54,379 bases of DNA from Convivina praedatoris (GTDB lineage: Bacteria > Bacillota > Bacilli > Lactobacillales > Lactobacillaceae), in assembly GCF_933208495.1 (NCBI RefSeq), contig NZ_CAKOET010000008.1:1-54379 (forward strand), in the 5' to 3' direction. The notes beneath the pieces are model-generated. The model saw nothing but the letters and a program-made list of their open reading frames with translations, was not told the origin of the DNA and made no database searches. The translations under genes and the position numbers were made by a program. Of this stretch, positions 36,662 through 45,018 are shown in pieces (the first letter of the stretch is position 1; the number at the start of each line of letters is the position of its first letter).

Positions 36662-36790
36662 CTATTTTTTTATATCCTTAATAAAGTTATCATAATAATT
36701 ATTTCTATCATTGGATGAACAACTTTTTTTCTTATCATCTAATCTCTGTAATATTACTTCATAGTCAGAAAATTCATGATCAATCTGCAT
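36662..36790 (-). CDS. 42-aa acidic linker protein in the DUF262-HEPN operon
   Basis: Small ORF between DUF262 and HEPN, starting 2 nt after the DUF262 stop with GGGAG 7 nt before its ATG. It begins MQIDHEFSDYEVILQRLDDK and ends DNFIKDIKK, and is hydrophilic and probably partly helical. The HEPN frame opens immediately after its TAG. No family recognised; it could be an antitoxin-like peptide or only a translational coupler. Confidence 0.65.
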   Translation of the reverse strand: MQIDHEFSDYEVILQRLDDKKKSCSSNDRNNYYDNFIKDIKK

Positions 36791-36792
36791 TT

Positions 36793-37878
36793 TTAACTCC
36801 CAAAAAATATCTGATAAGCAATTAAATGTCTTTGTTGAACTAAATTAAATTTAGTTCGACGACTACTGGCCATTAATTCTTGAAATCCTTCATCACTTAC
36901 CAAAAGATTTTTTTTGTTGTTAAAATCATCCTCAGATAGATTAATATCAATACCCTTTTCAATCTGAGTAGCAAAAGCTACTGAAATAGCATCAAATATT
37001 ATACTTTCAAGCCAAGTCCGATTAGAAAAAGGTTTATCATACATTGACAAAACTTCCATAGTTTCTGAAAAGATTTCTGAAGTCTTTTTTATATGATTTC
37101 TAGAATGATCATATTTATCGCTTTTAAGATCCATAAACAAATTCATCTCTCTAGAAAATGAAAAAGCTTCATCGATAGAAACATCGCGCAAATCGAATAC
37201 AAGGAAAAACCGTAATATAAGTTCAATGTCACGCATCCTTGCTTCCAATTTTTTCCCTACAATTTTTTTCCATGTTTCTAATTTATTAAGAGTAATTAAT
37301 TCCTCATTAATATAATTATGATAAATACTATTTCTAATTTCCTGTGCAGACAATCTAATTCCACCCGTATTTATTCTTTCAAATATTTGAAACAAGCTAG
37401 TATCATTATCCTTGGGTAAATCCTGCTTAAAAATAATTGCATGAATAGTTGCTGTTCTAATTTTCCGTTGATCAGATTCCGTTAACGTTTGAAAAGTATG
37501 ATCAGCCCATCTCGGATTAATACTAGATGGTAATTTAAAAGAAGAACCATCGTCAAATTTCCCAGAAATAAAATCACTAAGAGTAGTTAATCTTTGAAGA
37601 CCATCAACAATCCAAAAAGTAGAATCTTCATTTTTAGAAAGAAATATACTTGGAACAGGAAGACCCAACAAAATTGTTTCAATAAATCTACCTGCAACTA
37701 TTTTTTTCCAAACATAATTTCGTTGAATATCAGGTTTCTTTAAATCACCCTCTTTAAGCATATTCGAAAGTTCTCGAACAGATAAATCTGCCCCATATGA
37801 AGAAATACTAAATAAATCATCACTATCATCCGTATATTCATCATCAAGTAAAACATCTAAACTAGAATCATTAGACAT
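36793..37878 (-). CDS. DUF262 (ParB/GmrS-like) protein
   Basis: 361-residue DUF262 protein. The family core shows KKPDIQRNYVWKK, LPVPSIFLSK, WIVDGLQRLTTLSDF (the DGQQR-type motif, here DGLQR) and FERINTGGIRLSAQEIRNSIY, followed by a helical C-terminal half. There is no DUF1524 HNH nuclease domain, so it is not a complete GmrSD restriction enzyme. DUF262 proteins hydrolyse NTPs in GmrS and sit in many defence loci. GGAGGC precedes ATG 37878. First gene of the DUF262/42-aa/HEPN operon. Divergent from the ncRNA element at 38200; the 320 nt between hold AT-rich DNA and a short third fragment of that element (about 37965-37985). Confidence 0.85.
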   Translation of the reverse strand: MSNDSSLDVLLDDEYTDDSDDLFSISSYGADLSVRELSNMLKEGDLKKPDIQRNYVWKKIVAGRFIETILLGLPVPSIFLSKNEDSTFWIVDGLQRLTTLSDFISGKFDDGSSFKLPSSINPRWADHTFQTLTESDQRKIRTATIHAIIFKQDLPKDNDTSLFQIFERINTGGIRLSAQEIRNSIYHNYINEELITLNKLETWKKIVGKKLEARMRDIELILRFFLVFDLRDVSIDEAFSFSREMNLFMDLKSDKYDHSRNHIKKTSEIFSETMEVLSMYDKPFSNRTWLESIIFDAISVAFATQIEKGIDINLSEDDFNNKKNLLVSDEGFQELMASSRRTKFNLVQQRHLIAYQIFFGS

Positions 37879-38199
37879 AAAAAGCCTCCAATAAAATAAT
37901 CTGTTGTATATAAAACTAAGAAGTAACAAATCTAAGCAAACAAACCTCTAATTTAATAAGAGCTTGCAATCATACAAGATACAGCTAAGAATTATCTAGC
38001 TTATCTTATCAAAACATAGTTCCTAATTTAATTTTATAAATTCTGTCAAAGATAAAGACTTACAATTAGAACCGAAATACTATACTCCTCCCCATTATAA
38101 TATACACTGTAACAAAGTATAATGGTTTTTACATCCACTTATACCAACAGCTATTAGATATTATATATATCAAATATTCAGAAGGGAAACAAACAACAA

Positions 38200-38636
38200 G
38201 GGGAGCAAGTTTGATTTGAGCAGAGGAAACCCTTATTTTTAAGGGTTTGCAATCATCCACGTATTCGCTTATTTACTCTTCTATCGTCTGCTCAATAGAA
38301 AAACCTTATCTATAAGGCTAAGATACGTTAGACACCGTTTAAAATCGTTTTAACAACGTTCTAAACCACATAGGTGTTAATCTACATGCCAATCCTTTTG
38401 CCGTTCACTTGCAGGGCGATCTGACCCATATTCCAATTATTCATTGCCCCCTTGATCGTACCTAAATAGAACATCTATTTAGCTCAAGGTTCGGACGTGG
38501 TTTGAGCGGAACTTGCACCCCCTCTGACGATTACACGTCTGTATCGTGTTTAGCTCTGTTAGGATGACGTCCCACAACGAAGTAAAGGATGGCAAAGTAA
38601 AAGACACGTAAAACTTAATTTACGTGTCTTTTTAAT
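38200..38636 (+). ncRNA. Candidate large structured non-coding RNA, copy A
   Basis: About 430 nt without an ORF, ending in an intrinsic terminator. Visible stems: GAGCAGA (38218-38224) with TCTGCTC (38287-38293); inside it AAACCCTTA/TAAGGGTTT (38227-38235/38240-38248); CCTTAT/ATAAGG (about 38303-38316); ACACC/GGTGT enclosing GTTTA/TAAAC (about 38332-38376); CCTTGA/TCAAGG enclosing CTAAATAG/CTATTTAG; and a conserved GTTC...GAAC hairpin (AAGGTTCGGACGTG). A second copy at 40871-41156 conserves these. Strand is inferred from the terminator. Confidence 0.6.
38599..38636. terminator. Intrinsic terminator at the 3' end of ncRNA copy A
   Basis: AAGACACGTAAA (38601-38612) / TTTACGTGTCTT (38619-38630), T5 on the plus strand and T4 on the minus strand. 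It may also serve the convergent gene at 38678. Confidence 0.88.
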
Positions 38637-38677
38637 ATAATCAACATAATTACTGATAATTATAATCATTATGTTAC

Positions 38678-39034
38678 CTAGTAATTTTGGAGCTTTAGTA
38701 AATACAGTAATCCTAGATCAGTAAAAGCAATTATTGGATAATATAGCCCCATCTTCATTCCAAAGATAATATAAAAGCTAATTGTCCCGATCATATACAT
38801 ACTAACCTCTAATATTAATTTTTTAGTACCGTGTAATCTAACTGGAGATTTTGGAGCTCCATATTTTGACCAGACGATAACAATCATAATACTTAGAAGG
38901 AAAAAGCCAATTTTATATGCTAACTGGTGACCTAAAAAAGTTCCTATAAAAATACCTATGACTGTGATTATTTCTAATAAGAATCGTACAAGGAGTATGA
39001 TTCCAGAAGTTACGTTGATATTGGATGTGTTCAT
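38678..39034 (-). CDS. YrdB-like DUF2568 membrane protein
   Basis: 118-residue protein with four hydrophobic segments. VRFLLEIITVIGIFIGTFLG, the loop WSKYGAPKSPVRLHG (a hallmark of the YrdB/DUF2568 family), and a C-terminal pair of spans are present. Function unknown in the family. AGGAAATT lies before the ATG. It stands alone between ncRNA copy A and the isochorismatase remnant. Confidence 0.8.
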   Translation of the reverse strand: MNTSNINVTSGIILLVRFLLEIITVIGIFIGTFLGHQLAYKIGFFLLSIMIVIVWSKYGAPKSPVRLHGTKKLILEVSMYMIGTISFYIIFGMKMGLYYPIIAFTDLGLLYLLKLQNY

Positions 39035-39249
39035 ATTTTTTTAATTTCCTCTATTTTCGATTGTATAATTCGTAGCCATGAGTTTGCAAAACGAAGTCAA
39101 AGGCAATTAGTTTTACATTTCCTCTTTTCAATGATCACTATGTCTACTATTTTAATATAGAATCATATGCTTATTTTAAGGATAAAAATATTTATTAGTT
39201 ATAATTAATTATAAAATCACGTAGACAAGATTAAATTAGGGGTTTTATT

Positions 39250-39669
39250 ATGGAGAAGGCATTTTTAGTAATTGATATGCAAAATTCACTATCAGAAATA
39301 CCAGAATCTAAAAACGTTATTGATGAGATAAATAAAAGAATAGAATTTTACAGGAATAGTAATAATGAAATTATTTTTATACAACATATAGATAGTGAGA
39401 TGCCATTTAATAGCTATAATTGGCAATTAATTAATTCTATTAATAATAAAGATGATGATACTTATTTGACTAAGAAATATCCAGATGCTTTCTTTGATAC
39501 AGATTTAAAAGAGTACCTAGACAATAATAATATTAAAAATATTGAAATTTGTGGGGCTTAAACAGAATTTTGTATTGATATAACTATGGATAAAAATAAT
39601 ATAAGTGCTAATCAAATTAATAGTTGGTATTGGAATATATGGGATAAACGTTTTATAAATATAAAATAA
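39250..39669 (+). pseudogene. Isochorismatase-family hydrolase, inactivated
   Basis: N-terminal part matches cysteine hydrolases: VIDMQNSL with the catalytic Asp, FIQHID, and the lysine in TKKYPDAF. At ICGA the expected CAG/CAA glutamine is TAA (39559-39561), and the same frame continues TEFCIDIT, which holds the catalytic Cys. After that about 30 residues are missing before DKNNISANQINSWYWNIWDK, which resembles the usual C-terminal segment. So there is a nonsense mutation plus an internal deletion. The ribosome site region is intact. Confidence 0.85.
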
Positions 39670-39764
39670 TTAATAGTAATTTTACAAGATATATCACTAT
39701 ATTAGTATTTTTTAGGTATATAACAAGCTTGTAAGTTTATTGCGTATAAAAACAATATATTAAG

Positions 39765-39792
39765 TTCCATATCAATTTATGGAATTTTTTTT
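39765..39792 (+). terminator. Intrinsic terminator
   Basis: TTCCATA / TATGGAA stem, 6-nt loop, T8 tail, about 100 nt after the isochorismatase remnant. Confidence 0.7.
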
Positions 39793-39850
39793 ATTTCTAT
39801 TGATGGTCATTATGTTAAGTAGCAAGGAAATTAATGGTATTTTCCTACCT

Positions 39851-40027
39851 TTACGGTAAAAACCAAAGAACAAGTAGTAAGTTTAAAATATACGCTTTGC
39901 TAAATGACATTGGTTTACCATTATGTGTCCTAATATTGTCATGATAGTACGTACTTCTTGTATACAAAAACATTAAAACAAAATAGCTTAGTAAGACGAT
40001 AAGTGCAATAAACATCCCCAAGGTCAT
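39851..40027 (-). CDS. 58-aa membrane protein with YTRSTY motif
   Basis: Small protein with one N-terminal span (MTLGMFIALIVLLSYFVLMF), then LYTRSTYYHDN, GKPMSFSKAYILN, and a second hydrophobic end. A clear paralogue lies at 49040-49210 with FYTRSTYFDE and GQPPSFKKAYIKN at matching spacing. GGAGATAATA precedes ATG 40027. Unknown family; the two copies suggest a real protein. Confidence 0.7.
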   Translation of the reverse strand: MTLGMFIALIVLLSYFVLMFLYTRSTYYHDNIRTHNGKPMSFSKAYILNLLLVLWFLP

Positions 40028-40138
40028 TATTATCTCCAATATTATTAATTAAATTTATTAAGCAAAATAACAGAATGTTGCTTCTAGTGAATATCCAATT
40101 GATACTAACAACTGTAATTAGATTAAAGAAAGCACTAA

Positions 40139-40816
40139 TTACAAGAATATTCTGGGAACAGTACGTATTAAATCGAACAAAAGATGAACGTAAATACCAC
40201 CACGCAAAGATTGAGTTTGGTGCCATAAACTAGTAAAAGGATATCTACCTAAACCAACCATAATAACACTGGCTAAATTATAATCATATGCTGGTAAATG
40301 CATTAACATAAAAATAAAACAACCAATTAGATTAGCCCATATCCAGGCGGATTTGGTAGAGATACCTTTATTATGAATATATTCAATCATAGGCAACGTA
40401 AAAGTCGCCATAATTAATTCCTCACCGGGTATTTGAATTAAACTTGTAACAATAAATATCAATTGTTCTGTCTTGGTAGGAGACTGACGATAAAAAGAGT
40501 GCTCTGCACCAGAAATATGAAATAGCATACAAATACCAGCAAAAATAAATACTATTAGATTTGCTAATAAAAAACCAAAAATAACACGTTTAATGGAGCC
40601 TTTAATCATTGGCTTTAATAAAGACTTAAAACCATTTACTCCATACAAAATTACTAATGATAACATTCCACCAAAAGTAACTAATATCGGAGAAAAATAG
40701 TATTGGTAAACAAGTAAATAATCAGGCCATGTAATGACTATTTGGACAAAAGATAAAAAAGCAACTGCTAATCCCAACCATAAACGTTGCCAACCTAAAA
40801 ATTTAAAACTGTTCAT
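40139..40816 (-). CDS. CPBP-family membrane protein, divergent motif 1
   Basis: 225-residue polytopic membrane protein resembling CPBP (Abi/CAAX-type) proteases: motif 1 IPGEELIMATFTLPM has the paired Glu but lacks the usual Arg (EExxxR), motif 2 is MHLPAYDYN, and motif 3 is VHLLFDL. Catalytic capacity is therefore uncertain. In lactic acid bacteria such proteins often act in bacteriocin immunity. AGAGG precedes the ATG. Its upstream region is ncRNA-element copy B. Confidence 0.75.
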   Translation of the reverse strand: MNSFKFLGWQRLWLGLAVAFLSFVQIVITWPDYLLVYQYYFSPILVTFGGMLSLVILYGVNGFKSLLKPMIKGSIKRVIFGFLLANLIVFIFAGICMLFHISGAEHSFYRQSPTKTEQLIFIVTSLIQIPGEELIMATFTLPMIEYIHNKGISTKSAWIWANLIGCFIFMLMHLPAYDYNLASVIMVGLGRYPFTSLWHQTQSLRGGIYVHLLFDLIRTVPRIFL

Positions 40817-40870
40817 TACGATACCTCTTAAATAAAGTTACTCTAATGAAATTATAATACGAACAAGCGG

Positions 40871-41156
40871 ATTCCTTATTTTTAAGTGTTTAAATCATAC
40901 AAAGTACTCGCTTGTATCATCCATATATTCGCTTATTTTCCTTCTATCATCTGCCCAATAGTCCCTTAAGGCAAGGCTATTGGGTAGACACCATTTAAAA
41001 CCGTTTTAAGAACGTTCTAAACCACATAGATGTTAATCTACATACCAATCCTACCCATATTCTAATTATTCATTGTCCCCTTGATTGCATCTAAATAAAA
41101 TGACTATTTAGCCCAAGGTTCGGACGTGATTTGAGCGGAACTTTCACCCCTTCTGA
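40871..41156 (+). repeat. Second copy (B) of the structured non-coding element
   Basis: Aligns with 38226-38528, including TATTCGCTTAT, GAACGTTCTAAACCACAT (one difference), CCAAGGTTCGGACGTG and TTTGAGCGGAACTT. It lacks about 30 nt present in A (around 38396-38426) and carries about 23 extra nt near 40895. The stem CCTTAT/ATAAGG of A is replaced by CCCAATAG/CTATTGGG, a different pairing at the same place. No terminator follows, so B may be decayed. 40817-40870 and 41157-41216 hold no gene. Confidence 0.8.
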
Positions 41157-41216
41157 CTACTTTTAGTAAAGCATACATAAATGCTCATTGTAGGTAACTA
41201 AATAACAATCCTGTTC

Positions 41217-41858
41217 CTAATATTGAATCTGTTTTCTCTCAATATATGCCTTTGCGGAACTATCAGGAATAAAATTGTAAGTGAGCTTATTGCCATTATA
41301 ATTGAGATCCCAACTCATAAATTCAACTTCATTATTTTCTATTTGGTAAGGGATTGTTCTTTGGGCTCCAGCATCCATTGTAAGTGTAATGTTGTGGTCA
41401 TTCACGGTCCAAGTACCACTAGCTGAACCTACAGAATTGCCAGCCGCTGTTGGTTTTGCTCGATAGGTAGAATCATTATCGAAATAATAAAAACATGTAC
41501 CATCATGAACTAAGTTCTGAGGTGTTCCGGGCATTGCCATTGCTTTGTCTACATCAACGTCATTATATTTAACAAGTAGCACATCATAGCCTTTTCCTAC
41601 TAAAGTTTGCTTAACTAGCTCCTGATTGTGTGCAGTCGTTGTCTCTTTTTGTTCTGCGGTGCTTGTGGATTGATTATTTGATGTGTTAGTAGAAGAATCA
41701 GCTGAATTTTTGTTGTCATATTCAGTTGACTTACTGCTGGCCAAAATATTTTTTTCAGCAGTTTTATGTTCATTCTTTTGATTACCGTGCCACACGGCAA
41801 GGCTAATTCCACCAATAGTCACTGCCAGTATGAGGATAATTATCCATTTTTTGTGCAT
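41217..41858 (-). CDS. Membrane-anchored secreted protein with Ser/Thr linker
   Basis: 213 residues: anchor HKKWIIILILAVTIGGISLA, an about 65-residue polar Asn/Ser/Thr linker, and a C-terminal domain of about 115 residues (LVGKGYDVLLVKYNDVDVDK ... GTWTVNDHNITLTMD). I do not recognise that domain; it looks like a small beta-rich extracellular domain. Start 41858 follows GGGAAAG; an upstream frame to 41930 lacks support. Same architecture as 32004 and 48272. Confidence 0.72.
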   Translation of the reverse strand: MHKKWIIILILAVTIGGISLAVWHGNQKNEHKTAEKNILASSKSTEYDNKNSADSSTNTSNNQSTSTAEQKETTTAHNQELVKQTLVGKGYDVLLVKYNDVDVDKAMAMPGTPQNLVHDGTCFYYFDNDSTYRAKPTAAGNSVGSASGTWTVNDHNITLTMDAGAQRTIPYQIENNEVEFMSWDLNYNGNKLTYNFIPDSSAKAYIERKQIQY

Positions 41859-41952
41859 ACTACTTTCCCAATCTCTCCTCTTTATTAAAAGTATACGAAC
41901 ATTTATTATTTTATCACTAGTGAAAAACATATCCGTACATTAAAATCACTCA

Positions 41953-41990
41953 AAAAACGCTACCGTCACTACTGACGATAGCGTTTATTT
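41953..41990. terminator. Intrinsic terminator
   Basis: AAACGCTA-CGTCA / TGACG-TAGCGTTT with one internal mismatch, flanked by A- and T-rich runs. Confidence 0.8.
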
Positions 41991-42042
41991 ATTAAATTCC
42001 AAAAAAGACACTCACAACTATCATGGTTGTCTTATTTAGAAG

Positions 42043-42312
42043 TTAAAGTTTTTCAGCCTCTGCTTGGTGGCTAAATTCTAGATTTGTTTTGTGTAAATCG
42101 TAAAGCACCCAAGCCAACAAGGCCAAAATACCAACGATGGCGCTGTAGGCGATAATATTTGATAGCAAGGTTTCACTATCGGAAGGATTATCGCCAAAGA
42201 AACCAAGAATTGAAGTTGGTAGGTTGTACATATTTAGCATAATCAGCACAATTACGGATACCCAACCAGCAATTTTAACCCAAAGGGTGTTGGCAAAGCG
42301 TTTTCCCTTCAT
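42043..42312 (-). pseudogene. Possible C-terminal fragment of an Nramp/MntH transporter
   Basis: 89 codons giving MKGKRFANTLWVKIAGWVSV, a first span ending LNMYNLPTSILGFFGDNPS, then a second span and a polar tail. This resembles the last two membrane segments of lactobacillar Nramp Mn2+ transporters, whereas a full protein has 11 to 12 spans. A stop lies directly upstream in frame and there is no ribosome site, so it looks like a remnant. It could instead be a genuine small two-span protein. Confidence 0.45.
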
Positions 42313-42368
42313 CTAATTGCTTAGGAAAGTAGTAAATGGTCGCTTTAGCTTTTGGGGTATACGTCAAT

Positions 42369-43280
42369 TTAAAATATTTTTTTCTTTTTCATATAAGCGA
42401 CTAAAGCAATCATGATAATCAGGGTGATAATAATGACCGTAACCCAGTCAAAATTACTATTGCCAAAGGGTAAGCCGACGTTCATGCCAAAGAAACCAGT
42501 CATAATCGCTGGTACCGTAAGGATGATTGACCAGACGGTTAAAAATTTCATCGAATCATTTAGATTACTATCCATAATGCTGTTGGCGGTGGCTGACAGG
42601 GTTTCGATGATTTTTTGCGAAGTTGTAATCATTTCAATGGATTGGTTAGATTCAATGAGGATGTCATCCACGATGGCTAGCAAAGGTTTTTGACCGGTAA
42701 TGAAATGCTGATTACTTTGGAGACTTTGCCACAGTAAATTATTGTTATCAATTGAGCTGGCCAGATAGACGATGCTTTTTTGCACAGTGGCCACGTCGAT
42801 TAGTTCATCCTTGGTAATATCACGATTAATCCGGGCGTCTAATTTGATGCGGACACTGTCCAATTCCTTAATGGCCTGGTGAAAGTATTGGGTTGAAAAT
42901 AGAAAAATATTCAATAAAAAGGTTGGCAGATTCTTCGTGTTAGTGGTTGTTTGGATGGCATCAAACATATAGTTGACTTTGTTTGAATGAAAACTTAGCA
43001 AGGTGTTGTTGATTACTAAAAATTTGACGGATTCGGCTGTAAAATGGGTTTCACCGCTCTCATCTTGGCTCCAGATGGGCATATCATACACGAACAAATC
43101 AGAATTCAGCGGGGCATCATAATCGTAATGGGGCCGCTCGTTACTGTCGGTTAGATAGCCAATCATGGTTTTCGTTAAGTTATAGGTATCGGTTAGCTTT
43201 GCAATATCCGTTTGATCTAAATTAACAATATCTAACCATTGAAAAGTTGCTGAACTTAGTAAATTTTTCATATTAATCAT
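42369..43280 (-). CDS. corA: CorA-family divalent cation transporter, canonical GMN
   Basis: 303-residue CorA protein with the standard C-terminal pair of spans and the selectivity loop FFGMNVGLPFG. Only low similarity to the CorA at 12816, so this is an old paralogue or separate acquisition. GGGAGAAA lies upstream of two adjacent ATGs (43283, 43280); spacing favours the second. The frame remains open to 43373, overlapping the XRE gene. It may be co-transcribed with the XRE/membrane pair upstream. Confidence 0.88.
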   Translation of the reverse strand: MINMKNLLSSATFQWLDIVNLDQTDIAKLTDTYNLTKTMIGYLTDSNERPHYDYDAPLNSDLFVYDMPIWSQDESGETHFTAESVKFLVINNTLLSFHSNKVNYMFDAIQTTTNTKNLPTFLLNIFLFSTQYFHQAIKELDSVRIKLDARINRDITKDELIDVATVQKSIVYLASSIDNNNLLWQSLQSNQHFITGQKPLLAIVDDILIESNQSIEMITTSQKIIETLSATANSIMDSNLNDSMKFLTVWSIILTVPAIMTGFFGMNVGLPFGNSNFDWVTVIIITLIIMIALVAYMKKKKIF

Positions 43281-43363
43281 CATTTTTCTCCCAATCAATA
43301 AGGTTCTTATATTAGCGATATTTATCGAAGAATTTCGGCTGTGGTCATACTTGCCCCGTTTCT

Positions 43364-43564
43364 TTATTCCCAAAATAATTGGTCTAGTGTCTTATCCAGC
43401 GCTTTACAAATGTCGATACAAAGATTGATGGTCGGATTATACTTCCCCGATTCCACGGCGATAATGGTTTGACGAGAAACGCCCACAGCCTTGGCCAGGT
43501 CGGCTTGGGTCAATCCTGCTAATGTACGAGCCGCTTTAATTTTTAGATTTTTTTGATTATTCAT
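43364..43564 (-). CDS. Small XRE-family repressor
   Basis: 66-residue helix-turn-helix protein: [22 protein letters not shown], then [20 protein letters not shown], and [13 protein letters not shown] (segments). It overlaps the upstream membrane-protein gene by 8 nt. Probably autoregulatory for the pair. Resembles the YozG/YgzD group of tiny Cro-like repressors. Confidence 0.88.
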   Translation of the reverse strand: MNNQKNLKIKAARTLAGLTQADLAKAVGVSRQTIIAVESGKYNPTINLCIDICKALDKTLDQLFWE

Positions 43565-44010
43565 CTAGTTCTTTTTTTCCTCTGTATAGCACCCAACCAA
43601 TACAACCGGCATAAATAATCATGAAGATGCCAAACATGAGATTTAGCATGGCCACAAAGGTAATTTGATGATATAGGAATGATGGTTGGGATAAGAAACT
43701 ATATAGGTCTGAAATGCCAGATAGTAAAAAGACAATTGCTAAAATGAGCTGATATTGCTTTGGTATTTTTAATAAAACCGTATCGGTTGAGCGCAGGGTC
43801 TGTTCTACGGCTTGATGGATTGATAGCGCGGCTAGGATAAAGAACATCTGTGTTTCAGTAGTGGCCCAATGAATTTTAAATAGCGCTAATACCATTAGTA
43901 TTAGCAGTAAGCCAGCCCATGGCAATGTATAGGTCGCGGGTATCAATTTTACCGGTTTCGGCGACCTGAAATTCGTCGCGTCCCCAGCGATCTTTATTGT
44001 TTTTCAACAT
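43557..44010 (-). pseudogene. Four-span membrane protein with a frameshift near its start
   Basis: ATG 44010 has a strong ribosome site (AGAGAGGGAAG) and encodes MLKNNKDRWGRDEFQVAETG, continuing to DTRDLYIAMGWL. That frame then ends at a nearby TAA. A different frame carries the remaining about 120 residues (LLLILMVLALFKIHW onward, four spans) to 43557. The two halves join naturally if one base is added or removed around 43900-43920. The second half has only a TTG with no ribosome site. It is either a real frameshift or a sequence error. Confidence 0.75.
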
Positions 44011-44141
44011 AGACTTCCCTCTCTAAATTTAAGTTACGTTAAGTATACTATAAAATACTAAAAGTTAAACATATTTGACTTTAACGAGTTATTCTATAAA
44101 ATAAAGTATATTAAGTTATTTTTTAAGAGGAGAGTGGAAGC

Positions 44142-44840
44142 ATGTTTTTTGTGAAAGAAAAAGAACCAATCCGGTGGCGGACGTATTTGAAACGGATTGG
44201 GCTGTTGGCCTTGTTGCTGTTTTTATATCAACTGGCTGAAGTGCCAATGAGTTTATTGGCTCTGCCACATTTGAGTTTGCCATGGATAATATTTATCCTA
44301 ATTTGCAGCCTCGTGGCGGTTGCCCTGATTATTTGGTATGCCTGGTATTGCTATCAAAAGGTTTATCAACAAGTCAGCCATAAAATAACTAAGTCAAACA
44401 TTTATTTGATTATTGGTGGTTATCTAGCGACGGTCGTGATGGCGCAAGTCTTTACTTTCTTAAACAGTAAAATTTACGGTCAAGAGGATACGGCCAATGA
44501 TATCGTCCTTCAAACTTTAATGAGTCATAATTCAATCATTTTAGTAGCAGCTTGCATATTTGGGATTTTTGTTGCCCCAATTGTAGAGGAGTTGCTTTTT
44601 CGAGGCTTTCTAATGAGGGGAATCCTAGTTAATTTGAAGCCAATTTATGCCATTATTATTAGTGGGCTCTTGTTTTCCAGTATCCATCTTAGCTCCAACC
44701 CAATTAGTTTTGCCTTGTATGCTACGATAGGGATGATTTTAGCCTATATCTACGCTAAAACAGATAAAATTGAAGCCTCAATTACCGTGCATATGATTAA
44801 TAACGCGGTGGCAATGATCTTGATGGCTTTGGGTTATTAA
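44142..44840 (+). CDS. CPBP-family intramembrane protease
   Basis: 232-residue protein with about seven spans and intact CPBP motifs: VEELLFRGFLMRG (motif 1, EExxxR), SSIHLSSNP (motif 2 His), and VHMINNAVAM (motif 3). Rce1-like glutamate protease fold; bacterial members often act in bacteriocin self-immunity. AGAGGAGAG precedes the ATG. Single gene followed by its terminator. Divergent from the frameshifted membrane protein at 44010. Confidence 0.88.
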   Translation: MFFVKEKEPIRWRTYLKRIGLLALLLFLYQLAEVPMSLLALPHLSLPWIIFILICSLVAVALIIWYAWYCYQKVYQQVSHKITKSNIYLIIGGYLATVVMAQVFTFLNSKIYGQEDTANDIVLQTLMSHNSIILVAACIFGIFVAPIVEELLFRGFLMRGILVNLKPIYAIIISGLLFSSIHLSSNPISFALYATIGMILAYIYAKTDKIEASITVHMINNAVAMILMALGY

Positions 44841-44860
44841 CTAAGGTGGGATTCATTATT

Positions 44861-44889
44861 AAAAGGCAAGCTTAGCGGCTTGCTTTTTT
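44861..44889 (+). terminator. Intrinsic terminator
   Basis: AAGGCAAGC / GCTTGCTTTTTT with a 6-nt loop, after the CPBP gene. The remaining gap to 45018 shows no gene. Confidence 0.82.
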
Positions 44890-45018
44890 GCTGATGTTAA
44901 AGGCTTGTGAACTGTTTTATTAGTAAGGACTATGTTAGTCTTGGTATCTATAGTTATCTGCAACCCAAACTAGTTACAAATAAATTATGCCTAATAATTG
45001 GATGGAGGAATCAAAAAT

